Origin: Mycoplasma suis str. Illinois
GTDB taxonomy: Bacteria; Bacillota_I; Bacilli_A; Mycoplasmatales; Mycoplasmoidaceae
DNA length: 64,000 nucleotides
Direction: 5' to 3'
NCBI RefSeq assembly: GCF_000179035.2
Contig: NC_015155.1
Coordinates: forward strand, 620,001 to 684,000
Shown: one piece after another, positions 28,908 to 43,561 of the stretch
Layout of the letters: the number at the start of each line of letters is the position of its first letter
Numbering within the stretch: position 1 is the first letter of the stretch
Notes under the pieces: generated by a model
The model's input: the letters and a program-made list of their open reading frames with translations, nothing else
The model's database searches: none
Told to the model about the DNA's origin: nothing
Translations under genes and position numbers: made by a program

Positions 28908-28970
28908 GTTTCTTAAAATAAAAAAGTAACTTGCCTAGTCTGGTAGGACACCTTAGTGTGACCTTACCGG
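28893..28970 (+). other. Structured region between ruvB and 23S rRNA
   Basis: AAGGTCA (28,893) can pair with TGACCTT (28,959), enclosing a GGTAAGTT/AACTTGCC stem. Alternatively the right half can form GGTAGG-ACAC/GTGT-CCTTACC. The two folds exclude each other because both use GACCTT. It may be a terminator/antiterminator or a small RNA. The left arm overlaps the end of ruvB. Confidence 0.35.
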
Positions 28971-28993
28971 AATAGTGCTGTTTTTTACGATTT

Positions 28994-29022
28994 TTGACAA
29001 TTAATTAGAAATTAATAACTTA
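28994..29022 (+). promoter_or_regulatory. Promoter for the 23S-5S operon
   Basis: TTGACA at 28,994-28,999 and TAACTT/AACTTA about 16-17 bases further, with the processing stem of 23S rRNA beginning about 9 bases later. Confidence 0.55.
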
Positions 29023-29030
29023 ATAACAAA

Positions 29031-31985
<2,955 letters not shown>

Positions 31986-32022
31986 TTTATTAAATAGTTA
32001 TTAGTTTTTAATTAATTACCTT

Positions 32023-32136
32023 TGTGCAGTCAGGATACTATGGTGGAAATACCTATACCCATTCCGAACATAGCCGTCAAGCACCATAGGCTCAATTTGG
32101 CCTCAAGAAGAGAGCTTCCTTGAGTTGACTGCACTA
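32023..32136 (+). rRNA. rrf: 5S ribosomal RNA
   Basis: Terminal stem GTGCAGTCA/TGACTGCAC, with CCCATTCCGAACAT and GTCAAGCACCATAGG in the expected places. It follows 23S by about 40 bases, likely in one transcript. Confidence 0.93.
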
Positions 32137-32819
32137 TTTATTTTTCAAACATTTTTTTAACCCAAAACCAAATCAAATCAATAAATAAATTAGTAGTAAA
32201 AAAAGGGGCAATAACCACTTTTTACTTCTTTATTGATTAATTATTAAGTTGAGATTAAAGAAGACCAATAAGTGTTTAGTTTTTTACACAATAATTAAGT
32301 AAAAAATATTGTTGTTTTTTGTTTTTTCCTTATCTCCATATTTTCTAGGGGGAGAAAGAAAGGAAAAATAAATTCTTATTCACCAAAACTAAAAGGACAA
32401 AAAGATTTAAGTTTTAGGGTGATAAGAATCCTAGGTCAAAAAGAAAATTCTGATACTTTTTTTCTTCAAAAAATTTATTCTTGAGGGGAAGTAAAATAAA
32501 TTTTTAACTCCTTATAAAAATTAGTTAATTGTTGGAATATAAAAAAGATTAAATTTTTAAGTTAAATAGTTAGATAAATAAATGTTTATTGTAAAAGTAT
32601 TAATTTCTTTATAAATTAATTATTTTGAAAAAGAAAATAATCTTTTTATATATTTTCAATAAAAAATAAATTTCAAAGTTTAGCAATTTAGTATGGAGGG
32701 AGGGAATTCCCCTCCCCTCTTAACTTAAAGGTAATTAATAAATTTCATTGTTTTTAGTGATTTAATTTCTAACTTTTCTATAAAAGGTTGGGCTTTCTAG
32801 CCCAACTATCTAGAAAAAA
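32137..32819. other. Intergenic A/T-rich region
   Basis: About 680 bases between 5S rRNA and the stop of the convergent peptidase gene. No ORF with family or codon support was found on either strand. It contains a G/C-rich inverted repeat, GAGGGAGGG/CCCTCCCCTC (about 32,696-32,720), and the peptidase terminator at 32,783-32,809. I see nothing else interpretable. Confidence 0.5.
32783..32809 (-). terminator. Hairpin terminator after peptidase B
   Basis: GTTGGGC/GCCCAAC stem with 6-base loop, just past the stop at 32,820. Confidence 0.7.
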
Positions 32820-34814
32820 CTAATTAGATTTTCAGTTAGAGTTTTGGCTTAGATAAGTTTTAATTCCTTTTCCATATTTTTCTAGTTGAGTTCTATAGGA
32901 AGAGATTTTTCCACCTTTACCAGAAATTAAGTCAAAACTTGGGAAAATTACTCTTCCTCTAGCATCCTTAATTTGACTTCCTCTTACAGATTCAACAACA
33001 CCATAATTTACTGGATTAGCAAATCTAGTATAAAGACCTAATAGTCCTCCATTTTCATCTAGAACCATACTTCCTGAAGCTCCTCCCCCTAGGAAAGAAT
33101 TATCTATTAGGTAGTTATATCCTCAAGTATTCATAGATTTACCATTTCAAAATATTTTGATGTTATCGTAATAACTATTTTGTTCTGAACCCATATGTCC
33201 TCTAATAACATCTCCATATTTATTTGTTACGTTATATCCTGGAAGACGTCTTAGTCTGTCATATTCCTTGAAGTGAGTTAATTTACTGTGAGTAGAGATT
33301 ATCTTACTATCATATCTTCCTTCTTTAAGCTCTGTCTTTCATCTATATTTTTGATTCATGGAGAAAGATATTTCTCCTCCCTTATTATCTCCAGCAGGAT
33401 ATCCACCAACAAAGAAATTTTCTTCATTGTTATTTAATTCTTCTGCAGTATATTTACTCATTAATTCAGGAGCAAAGAAATTAATAGATTTTTCTGGTGA
33501 TTGAGCCCCACTATCTTTAAATACTTTGCTCTTGTAGTACTTATCGAATAATTTGTTAGTAATCTTTTTAGCTACTTCTTCATCTTGAAAATCAACTTGA
33601 ACTATTCCAAAATCCTTAAAGTAGTCCATTGTTTTTCTCTCATCCTTAACATCCTTTTTATCTCCAGCAAAATTAATTGCTGCATATACTAACTTAGGAT
33701 TTTCAATTCGAGCTTCATAAATTTTTGGAGCTCTAACTGAAGTTCCCTTTCCTGCATTCTTTTGCATTTCTATATATAGAGGATGATTTTGATAGTATCC
33801 TCCACCTCTTGACTTAAATCTTGAAGCTTCATAAGAACTAGGATCTTCAGTCACATCTTCTTCAGTTAGAAGATCTAACTTAGGAGTATCTCCTTTTAGG
33901 AATGCAACACATCCTCCATAATTTTTATTTCTTTCTAGATAGAAATGTAGTGATTCCTCAGTTACTGGAAGCACTACATTTTCATATTCACTCTTCAAGA
34001 ACTTAATTTCACTAATTACGTGTAGATTTGTAGCTACAAATCACTTTGTAGGATATTTACTTGGATCTTCTGGGAGTTCAAAATCCAAGAATCATCCTGT
34101 TCCCTGTGAACAAGGAGTAGATAACTTAACTGTGTGATCTTTAATCATTTTGTAGATTTTTGCATCTTTCTTTAATTGTTCGGAATCTTTCATTTGATTT
34201 ATATTTCCTGAACTTACTAAGTTATCTTTAAAGTCTCAACACCATCCTCAATCTTTACAATCTTCAATCTTTCTTTTTTCTTCTGCGGACATTCATTGTC
34301 TGTTTTCTATAGGTTTTGAAGCTCTAACTTCATAAACTTGGTTTTTACCATTCTTTTCACTTCAGTCACCAACATCATTTTCGATAATTGGACCTTTATT
34401 TACTACAGGCTCAACTTTCGGTTGTGGATGACTAACTTGAGATACTATTTTTATTTCTGGACTACTACTTGGTAGAGAATTATCAACAGATACCTTTGGA
34501 GAGGCCTTTGAAGCCTCTTCTTCAGTAACTACAGGTTGTGCTTGATTATGTTTTTGTGAAGGATCATCTAAGTGGGAACTTGTTGAAGAATCGCCTAAGG
34601 TAGTTGTAGAACCTCCACTTGGGGGGGGCAATTTAGTATCTCTATTTTCATCTGTTTCAGGAGAAATTTCTCCTGAAACACCATTTTTTAAACCAAATAA
34701 TTCGGAATTATTATTAACAAACTTATAGAATTCTCGACCAGCATAACCAACTCCACCAGTTCCCCCAACAGAAACAAGAATTATTTTTAAAAGACTTGGA
34801 AAACTAATTGGCAA
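32820..34814 (-). CDS. Exported DUF31-like serine peptidase B (664 aa), switch ON
   Basis: Anchor MPISFPSLLKIILVSVGG. A run of 8 C in the coding strand (plus-strand G at 34,621-34,628) codes Pro-Pro-Pro in frame in the Ser/Thr/Pro linker (residues about 63-65), so the gene is ON; any slip would leave only the anchor. The catalytic domain has His in FVATNLHVIS, Asp in MDYFKDFGIVQVDF and Ser in LGGGASGSMVLDENG. Many TGA (Trp). It is homologous to the neighbours at 14,571 and 35,132. Substrate unknown; related DUF31 proteases act on antibodies. Confidence 0.82.
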
Positions 34815-34842
34815 AGCTATTTGTTAATTATTTATCAAAATA

Positions 34843-34873
34843 AGACAAAAAATCTTAGCTAATTATAAAAGAA
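34843..34873 (-). promoter_or_regulatory. Conserved promoter of peptidase B
   Basis: A 31-base block with TATAAT (plus-strand ATTATA at 34,862-34,867) is identical before peptidase C at 37,192-37,222. It sits about 48 bases upstream of the ATG. Confidence 0.55.
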
Positions 34874-35091
34874 GAGATCAAAAACATTTATAAATTTCAA
34901 AAATTTTTTGAAACTTAAGTAACACTAAGAAATATTTTTTAAATATTTAAAAATCTTTTTTATTATGTATTTTTTGCTTTTTAAATATGTTTATTAATGT
35001 AAAAAATATTTTTCATTAATAAAAATATATCTATATTTTTGAGTTAATAAAAATAATCTTTTTAAATTAAAAGATAAAAAAATTACTTAAC

Positions 35092-35120
35092 TTAATTAAT
35101 TGGGCTACTGCCCAATTAAT
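35092..35120 (-). terminator. Hairpin terminator after peptidase C
   Basis: AATTAATTGGGC/GCCCAATTAATT 12-bp perfect stem with a 4-base loop. Confidence 0.75.
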
Positions 35121-35131
35121 TAAAAAGATTA

Positions 35132-37162
35132 CTAACTATATTTTCAGTTGGCTTTTGAACTCAAATAAGTTTTCATATCTTTCTTGTGTGTTTCCAATTG
35201 AGTTCTGTAAGAATATAGTCCCCCTCCTTTACCAGCAATTAAGTCAAAACTTGGAACAAGTACTCTTCCATTTTTATCTTTAATTTGATTTCCTCTTACA
35301 GCTTCAATTTCCGCATAGTTAAATCCTTTACCATCATATCTAGTGTAAAGTCCTAGAAGTCCTCCATCTTTATCCAATACCATACTTCCTGAAGCTCCTC
35401 CTCCTAGGAAAGTATTGTCTATCAAGTAACTATAACCTCATGTGTGCAGGGATTTATTATTTCAAAGCAACTTAGTTGTTTTGAAATGATTCTTATTCTT
35501 TTCTGTATTCATGTGGCCCTTAACAACTTGGTCATGTTCATTGGTAAAGTTATATCCTGTCCAGTTCTCTTTATCATTAATCTCTTTAAAGTAAGTTAAC
35601 TTACTGTGAGTAGGATTAATACTTGCTCTATAGTTACTGTCATATCTCTTTCTATATTTTTGATTCATAGAGAAAGAGATTTCTCCACTTCTATTATCTC
35701 CTGTAGGGTATCCCCCTACAAAGAAGTGTTCTTCACTGTCATTAATTTGATCAACATCATATCTACTCATTAACTCAGAAGCAAAGAAGTTAACTGACTT
35801 TTCAGATGTTTGAGTATTTGAACCTTCAAATACTTTATTTTTGTAATACTTATCAAATAATTTGTTTGTAACTTTTTTAGCTACTTCTTCATTGTCAAAA
35901 TTAACTTCAACTATTCCAAAGTCTTTAAAGTAATCCATAGTTTTTCTTTCATCATCAAAATCTTTTTTAACTCCAGCAAAGTTAATTGAAGCATACACTA
36001 ACTTTGGATTTTTAATGTTTGTTTCATAAATCTTTGGAGCTCTTACATTAACTCCTTTACCTGCATTTTCATTCATTTGTATATATACAGGATGGTTCTT
36101 GTAATATTCTTGTTCTCTAGATCTATATCTAACTGATTGAGTATCAGATCTATTAAGTTCTTCAGTTACATCTTCTTCAACTAATAGATCTATTGATGGG
36201 GAATCCTTTTTAAGGAATTCCATACATCACTTGTATTTCTCATTTTTATTTACATAGAAATCCAAAGTATCCTTAGTTACTGGTAAGGATACTTTGTAAT
36301 CATTGTCACTTTCTGAGAACTTAATTTCATTAATTACGTGCAGGTTTGTAGCAATAAATCATTTTGTAGGATATTTGTCTTGACTTGTTGGAAGTTCAAA
36401 ATCTAAGAATCAGCCGGTACCGGCTGAACAAGGAGTAGACAACTTAACTGTATGGTCTTTAATCATTTTGTAAACCTTTGCATCATCTTTCAGTTGTTGT
36501 GAATTCTTTATTAGATTTACATCCCCAGAACTAACAAAGTTATTTCTGTAATTTCAGTAATATCATTCATCTCTACCTTCTTCAATATGTTTTCTTTCTT
36601 GTTCGGACATTTTTTGCTTATTGGCAATAATTTTTGTAGCTTTTTGCCCATAAGCTTTATTAGTTAAACCACTATCTTTATTTCAATCTCCCGTTTCATT
36701 TTCAATAATTGGTTTAGGTTGTTCTGGTTTAGCTGCTGCGGAAGCAGCTTCAGAACTCCCTACAGAAGTTGCTTGGATTTCAGATGTGGATTGAGAAGTT
36801 GGGTTTTGTTGCCCTTCAACACTAAAGCTTTCGGTTGTTGGAAGTGAAGTTGAATCTTCACTAGAGCTACTATCTCTAGAAGAAGTTGAACTTGAATATG
36901 TTTCTGATGTTTGAGAACTTAAAGATGACTCATCTGAAGAAATTCCTGAGATACCTCTCGAAATTTCTGTGTCATCTTGCGGGGGGGGCGAAAATCTAGA
37001 AGATTGCTCACTACCTAGGAAACTTTCTTCGAAAAAACTCTTTGTTTTCTTCAGTAATTCTGAATTATTAGCAAATTTATAGAACTCTCTTCCTGCATAA
37101 CCAATTCCTCCAGCTCCACTAACTGAAAGAAGAACAACTTTTAAAATGCTTGGGAAAGGCAA
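35132..37162 (-). CDS. Exported DUF31-like serine peptidase C (676 aa), switch ON
   Basis: Anchor MPFPSILKVVLLSVSGAGG. A coding-strand run of 8 C (plus-strand G at 36,981-36,988) encodes Pro-Pro-Pro in frame in a very Ser-rich linker (residues about 58-61). Catalytic pattern: His in FIATNLHVIN, Asp in MDYFKDFGIVEVNF, Ser in LGGGASGSMVLDKDG; C-terminal FDLIAGKGGGLYSYRTQ. Most similar to peptidase B. Many TGA (Trp). Confidence 0.82.
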
Positions 37163-37191
37163 GACTACTTTTTAACTATTTACTTTCTAAA

Positions 37192-37222
37192 AGACAAAAA
37201 ATCTTAGCTAATTATAAAAGAA
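37192..37222 (-). promoter_or_regulatory. Conserved promoter of peptidase C
   Basis: Identical 31-base block to 34,843-34,873, with TATAAT at plus 37,211-37,216. It lies about 48 bases before the ATG, the same spacing as for peptidase B. Confidence 0.55.
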
Positions 37223-37431
37223 TAGTCCTAAAAATTTATTTAATTTAGGAAAATTTTTAAAAGGGTTTTTAAAAGATCACCATTAAATAAATATTTAGGA
37301 ACAACCCAAAACTTATAGAAAAATTCATGATTCTTGTAGCTCAAGAATCTTTTTGCAGATTTTTGTCTTATAAAGGAAATATATTAGGAAGTTTTTAAGT
37401 TTTTCTCTTATATATAAATAATTACTAGATA

Positions 37432-38681
37432 ATGAATGTTCTAGAAAAACTTAAAAACCTTTCTATTTCAGAAAATAATCGAGAAATAAAAACTAAGGAA
37501 GAAGGGATGCAAATGCCCCCCCCTAGGTGGGAATGAGTTACTTTAGATAAGTTAGGAAGTTTTGAAACTGGAAATCCATGAAATTCAAAATTTGATATTT
37601 CTCACTCTCTTAATAAAAATAAAGGTATTCCTTTTGTTGATGGCGGAACAATTAGTCAAAGTAAATTACATATTTTGGGAGATAAATTCTATGATCCCAA
37701 ATATCTTCCATCCAAAATAAAAATCTTTCCCAAAGATACTGTTTGCTTTGTGTGTGTCGGATCTTATCCGGGAGAATCATCAATCCTAAAAACAAATGGT
37801 TGCATATCCAACAATATTTATGCTTTCAATTCTTGCGAAAATATTTCTTTCCCCAAATTTTTTAAATACTCCTTAGATTTCTCAGATATAAAGAAAAAAA
37901 TATTTATTTCTTCCTCCACCACAACTCCCAGAAAAGCTTTATCTAGACATAAATTACTCTCAATTAAATTCCCTTGCCCTCCCTTAAATGAGCAATATCT
38001 AATTGGAAATACTCTTTCAGCCTATGATGAGCTAATTGAAAATAATGAGAGACAAATAGAGGTGCTTCAGGGAATAAGAACTTCTATTTTTAAAGAGTGG
38101 TTTGTGAATCTAAGGTTTCCTGAAAATAAAGGATTAAGTCTTAATGACTTAATCTCTGCGGGGGGGGATGAGCTATTAAGAAATTAAGTGGTATTACTTC
38201 AATAAAAAGAGGAGATATCTCAGCTAAAAAAGCTGTAAGGGAAGGAAAATATCCATTTTTTACCGCTTCAAAAAATAGTCCAGAAAAAATTAATGAATTT
38301 TCTTATGATATGTTTGCAATTTTGGTCACAAGAACGGGTAAATTTATTGCTAGAGTTTGTAGGGGAAAGTTTGAAGTCAGTGATTGTTGTTTTCTTGTTG
38401 TACCTAAAATACAAAATCAAACTTATTTTTTATTAGAAGCTATAAATTTAATAATTTTTGAACTTCACAAAAATTGTCCCGGAGTAAAAGTATTAAAAGA
38501 ATTTGAATTTAAGCCAACTGTAATTTCAATTCCTGACAACAAAACATTAGAAAGATTCAATGAAATTTGTGAATTTATTCAACTCAAAATTGAGAATTTA
38601 CAAAAGAATATCGAGAGACTAGAAATAATGAAAAAAGATTTGCACAAAATGATCTTTAACCAAAAAATATCAGTTATTTAG
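37432..38681 (+). CDS. hsdS: Type I restriction specificity subunit hsdS-1, TRD1-only state
   Basis: HsdS gives a type I methyltransferase/restriction complex its DNA target through two target-recognition domains (TRDs). ATG at 37,432; a C8 run (37,516-37,523) near the N-terminus is in frame (MPPPRWEWVTLDKLG). TRD1 is followed by the conserved helix AYDELIENNERQIEVLQGI. A G8 run (38,160-38,167) then leads to a TAA at 38,185; 9 G would join TRD2 (WAIKKLSGITSI...) to 38,681. At present only a half-length protein is made. TRD2 is almost identical to that of hsdS-3. Confidence 0.82.
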
Positions 38682-38813
38682 GAATTTTTGAAATTATCAA
38701 AAATTAAATTTTCTAAATGAAAAAATAAAAACTTAGAAAATTTCATTATTTTTGAAAATTTTGCACATTAATGGAATGGGAAATAACTCTATTTGTTCAA
38801 TAAGTAAATAGTC

Positions 38814-40336
38814 TTGAGTAGTTTAGTTAAGGTTGTTTTATCTTTGTGTGGGGTAGGTGGCTGCTACCCCTTAACTAAATATTTCTTATTAAAAAACAAT
38901 GATATAAGTGAGTTTTTAAAAGAAAGTGAATATATAAAAACTTCAGAAACATTTGAAGGTGGGACTGAAACCAGAAGTAATCAAAATTTTTTACAACAAC
39001 AAGTATTTTCGGTGGGGGGGGGGATATTAATGAAGAACAACAAATAACCACTGAAAGTTATCACCCACTAGTTCAGGTTCAAAGAGAAAGAGGGGTTAGA
39101 CCTTCTTACACTTATCAAAATGATTATTCTTCAGGTAGAAGATTTTCTACAGGAGAAGTAGATAAGGAAAAAGCTTATAGGGAATTTTGACAATCACATA
39201 ACTTTAAAGGTAAAAATTGAGATCCTGTCAAGAGCGAACAAATTGAACAAAAGATAAGGGACTATACAGTAGCTCTTAAACATAGATGTTCCTGTGCCAA
39301 AGGAACTGGTTGAATATTAGATTATGAATGGCCGGAAGATGGAACATATCCAACTAAGTGGTTTATTGCAACTAATGCTCATACATTCGAAAGATTTAAC
39401 TTCTCTGATGATGCGCACAGCAATTTTGGTCAAGATCTTCCGCAAAGCTGTACATCAGTAAAAGCTTCTCCAAGCTCTTTCCAATTAGGAGTATTTAAGG
39501 AAACAGTTGATGAACATCAAAATAAAAAACTTGAAGGAATAAGTGTTAAATCAACAAAATTGTTTTATTCAGCAAGAAATCACTTAGGAAATTCAGTTAT
39601 TAAGAGTGCGGTTAGCACTGATGATTATTTCCATGACTTTATAGTTTTGGAAGTTATTTTTAGTGACCAACATGATGCAAAAATGGCTACAGATGACTTC
39701 CACGGAAAATATGGAGCAGGAAATAAAAGTCCTATAAATATCTTCCATAATGGAATTACAGAAAAAGAAGATAACTTTTACGATGAAAAAACTTACAACA
39801 CTGCTTACTATGTTGGAGGATTTCCAAAACTTAGAGGAGACTTTATGACTTTCAATCATAAAGTAGATGAATTTAAACATCAAGCCGCTACTCTAAGTCA
39901 AAAAACACTTCATTTCGATATTCAAAGACGAGAAGAAGGGAAAAGAGCTCTTAGAGGTATAGAAGATTCTCCATTTAGTATGTCTTGAGGAAAGACAAGC
40001 AAACAAGATAAAAATGGTTTTTATTACTGAATAGATCGAATAAATATTGGTGCTGGAGGATCAGGAGCTATGGTAGTAGATGAAAACGAAAACTTATTAG
40101 GTCTTTATTCTCTTGCTTGAACTTGGGAAGAAGATTTGGGAGGAGTTCAACCTATTAGGTCTTATAGCTTAGATTTGTCCAATAACAGAAAAACTTCTAA
40201 ATTTGATCTAATTAGAGGAATTAAAGAAACTGGAGGACAAACTTCCTCATATAAGAGTCAATTAGAGAAATACTACAAAGATATGAAAACATTCTTGAGA
40301 ACAAAACAATCCGAACAATTTAATAAAGTTTTTTAA
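38814..40336 (+). CDS. DUF31-like serine peptidase D, switch OFF (G10; 8 or 11 needed)
   Basis: TTG at 38,814 starts an anchor (SSLVKVVLSLCGVGGCYPL). A G10 run (39,014-39,023) shifts into a stop after 77 aa. With 8 or 11 G the frame continues as DINEEQQITTESYHP through a full catalytic domain to 40,336 (His in FIATNAHTFE, Asp in TDDYFHDFIVLEV, Ser in NIGAGGSGAMVVDEN). It is the most divergent of the four paralogues and the only one on the plus strand, placed between hsdS-1 and hsdM. Confidence 0.78.
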
Positions 40337-40437
40337 TTTTTTAAGCAAAAAACTACATTTTTTAGTCAGTTTCGTTAAGTTTTAAAGGGGGAGACAAAAA
40401 CTAAAAAACCAGAGAGGGAGAAGGGGAGAGCTTCTAA

Positions 40438-42279
40438 TTGCTGACTCTAGAGCATAGGTTATGGAAAGCCTGTGACAACCTAAGAGCTAATTCCAGCTTA
40501 AAAGAAAGTGAATTTTGTATGCCCGTTTTGGGCATCATATTCCTTAAATATATGGATGCAAGATATAAGAAAGCTAAGAAAAAAATCAATGAAGAATATT
40601 ATCAAAGGGAAGGAATAATCCTTCCCGAAGAAGAGGATGACTATAAAAGATTAGGGGTAATTATGCTCCCTGAGGGAGCACAATACAATTGAATTCTTTC
40701 TTTACCAGAAGATATTTCTTCTAAAGAATTAAAAGATGTTAATGGTCAACCTTTAAATAGCTTAGGGGAAGTTTTGGATAATGCTATGACTCTCATAGCA
40801 ACCAAAACAGAAAAACTGAGAGGCATTCTATTTGGAGAATACAACAGAATTCCAGACAAGATACTTAAGGGATTACTAGAAATCTTTGACCACGAAGACA
40901 TTACTTGGGAAGATGACAAATTGGGAAGTATTTATGAATACTTCCTAGAACAATTTGCCTCATATGTAAAAGGTGAGGAAGGTATCTTCTTCACTCCCCC
41001 CTCATTAGTAAATATTATTGTTAATATTTTGGAGCCAACACAAGGAACTGTTTTAGATCCAGCTTGTGGTAGCGGTGGTATGTTCATTGCAATTAAGCAA
41101 TATATGGATAAACATAACTTGAATTGCAATGAACACATAACATTCTGAGGTCATGAAAAAGTAGAACACAATGCTAGATTGTGTTTGATGAACATTTTTA
41201 TTCACCACTTAGGTAGTGGGAAAATAGCAGGAGGAGATGATGCTAACTCTTACTACAATGACCACTGAGGTCTGAATGGTAAATGTGATTATGTTCTAGC
41301 TAATCCCCCCTTCAACATAGTTGGAGTTAATGCTGAGGCAGCAGAAGCTGCTGGAAGATTACCTTTCGGACTTCCACAAGTAAGTAAGTTAGAAATTAAA
41401 AATGCTAACTTTTTGTGAATTTCTTACTTCTATTCCTACTTAAATTCCACTGGTAAGGCTGGATTTGTAATGCCATCCATTACTATGAGTGGAACAGTAG
41501 ATAAAGAAATAAGAAGTAAAGTAGTAGAAACAAAACATATAGATTTACTAATTAATGTTGCTCCTAAATTCTTTAAGAGCAAATTTAAAGGTGACTGTTG
41601 TTTGTGATTCTTCAACAAACAAAAGCCACAAGAATATGAAAATAAAGTTCTTTTCATAGATGCTTCAAACTATTATGTCCCTGTAGATGCGGGACATAAT
41701 ACTTGAAATGAATGACAATCTAAGAATTTAATTTCTACTGTCCAACTATATAGAGGACAAGTAGAAAAATATAGAGAACTAATTAGTGAGTATAAAGAAA
41801 AACTGAGAAATTATGCAGATAAATTCTCAGTATTAGTTGAGGGGGATGATTACTTGAAAGCTTTTAAAGATAAAAAAGAACAACTAATAAAAGATAGTGA
41901 ATTTGAGCTTTCAAGTATCACTAATAGAAAAGAAAAAATGAAATTGAAACAAGAATGAGAAGAAAAACACAATAGTTTTGATAATGCAATTACTGTTGCA
42001 AAAGAATTTCACTGAATTTATTCAAAATTCGGTGAAGGAGAATATAAAGATATTCCTGGTTTCTGTAAAGTAGCTGAAATTGAAGAAATTAAAGAAAATG
42101 ATTACTCACTAGTTCCTGGTGTTTATGTAGGTCTTGAAGAGGAAGAACTAGAAGATCAAGAAACTTTCTTCAAAAGAATGGAAGTTATGCACCAGGAACT
42201 AGATGATTTAGAAAAAGAAGCTATAGAGTTAATGAGTCGAATTAGAAAAAATAAATCTTTATGAATGAAAAGTAGTTAA
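40438..42279 (+). CDS. hsdM: Type I restriction-modification methyltransferase subunit (613 aa)
   Basis: N6-adenine methyltransferase. N-terminal HsdM_N domain (LRANSSLKESEFCMPVLGII), SAM-binding motif I LDPACGSGGMF and catalytic motif IV VLANPPFN, C-terminal coiled region contacting HsdS. TTG start at 40,438 after a purine-rich stretch. Many TGA (Trp). It is intact, has no homopolymer switch and is the only hsdM in the window, so it must serve all six HsdS. Confidence 0.93.
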
Positions 42280-42386
42280 TAGTATAGGGAGAGACTAACC
42301 AGTCTTTTTCAAAATTAGTTAGTTTTCTTTCTCTCCCCTAGAGGGAGGAAAAAAATAAGAATTTTTAAGGGGAGAGAAGTCTAGTA

Positions 42387-43561
42387 ATGTCTTCTCCTAA
42401 AAAATGAGAATGAGTTACTTTGGATAAGTTAGGAACTTTCCATAGAGGAAAGCAAACTCATTATCCGAAAAATGATCGAACTCTTTTTGAAGGAGGAACT
42501 ATACCTTTTATAGAAACACAAGATTGTAAATCTTCAAGACTTTTTATAAAAGATGTCAGAAAATTCTATAACCAAAAAGGATTACAGCAAGGAAGATTAT
42601 TTCCGAAAAATACGGTGTGTATATCTAATAACGGAAATGTTGCAGATTCAGCTATATTAGACTCTCAATCCTGCTTGTCTTGTGATGTTCATGGTTTTAA
42701 TTCCTTTTCAGGAATTTCAGATCCTTTTTTCATAAAGTACTGTTTTGATTTTTCGAAAGTCAAAAATACTTGCATCTCTCTGGCTAAAAGTGCCACAACC
42801 AGACTTTCTTTAACTACAGAAAGATTAAAGATTGTTGAATTTCCATACCCTATTTATGAAATTCAACAAAAAATTGGTAGCATATTATCTTCTCGCGATT
42901 TGTTAATCGAAAACAACGAAATGCAAAATAGAGGTGCTTCAAGCCATAAGAACGGCTATTTTTAAAGAGTGGTTTGTGAATTTAAGGTTCCCTAACTATT
43001 TAGCTTATGAGCCTGAGAGAGAGAGAGAATAGTTTACCTGATTCTTGACAATATCAACAACTTCAAGAAGTTGCTGAAGTTACTAGAGGTGAGGAATTAT
43101 CTAAATTTGCTACTCCATTCGGAATTTACCCTTTTTTCACCTCATCTGTAAAAAATCCGGAAAGAATTAATAAATATTCTTATGACGCGGATGCTATATT
43201 AATTACAATAACTGGAAACTTTCTAGCTTTTCTCTGTAGAGGAAAATTTGAAGCTAGCGATCATGTCTTTATATTGAAGACCAAAAATAGAAATTTGTTC
43301 TATTTTTTGTTCGAACAATTGAAAATAAAACTTCAAATTTTGCACAAAGAAGATTCAGGAATATTAAAAACCTTAAGGTTACAAAGATTGCTCAATTTAC
43401 AAATTTTCATTCCTAACAACAAAACATTAGAGAAATTCAATGAAATTTGTGAATTTATTCAACTCAAAATTGAGAATTTACAAAAGAATATCGAGAGACT
43501 AGAAATAATGAAAAAGGATTTACACAAAATGATCTTTAACCAAAAAATATCAGTTATTTAA
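42387..43561 (+). pseudogene. hsdS: hsdS-2, frameshifted and (AG)n-shifted
   Basis: ATG at 42,387 (MSSPKKWEWVTLDKLG). TRD1 is intact to LLIENNEMQ, where an extra A near 42,920-42,930 (CAAAATAG instead of CAAATAG) shifts the frame and stops it at 42,965. The shifted frame continues the conserved helix to a (GA)7 run (43,015-43,028), which is itself one unit out of phase with TRD2. TRD2 (LPDSWQYQQLQEVAEV) runs to 43,561 and is nearly identical to that of hsdS-5. The stop overlaps the ATG of hsdS-3. Confidence 0.75.
43015..43028 (+). repeat. (GA)7 run between the two TRDs of hsdS-2
   Basis: Codes alternating Glu-Arg. The spacing to TRD2 is 16 bases, one unit short of phase. Confidence 0.85.

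Larger units (their letters stand above)
34815..35131. other. Intergenic region between peptidases B and C
   Basis: Very A/T-rich. It holds the peptidase B promoter and, at the other end, the peptidase C terminator (35,092-35,120). No ORF is supported. Confidence 0.6.

Noticed and set aside
28300-29030. 16S rRNA upstream of 23S
   Set aside because: The upstream region is ruvB and a short spacer; no 16S sequence is present. Separated 16S is known in haemoplasmas.
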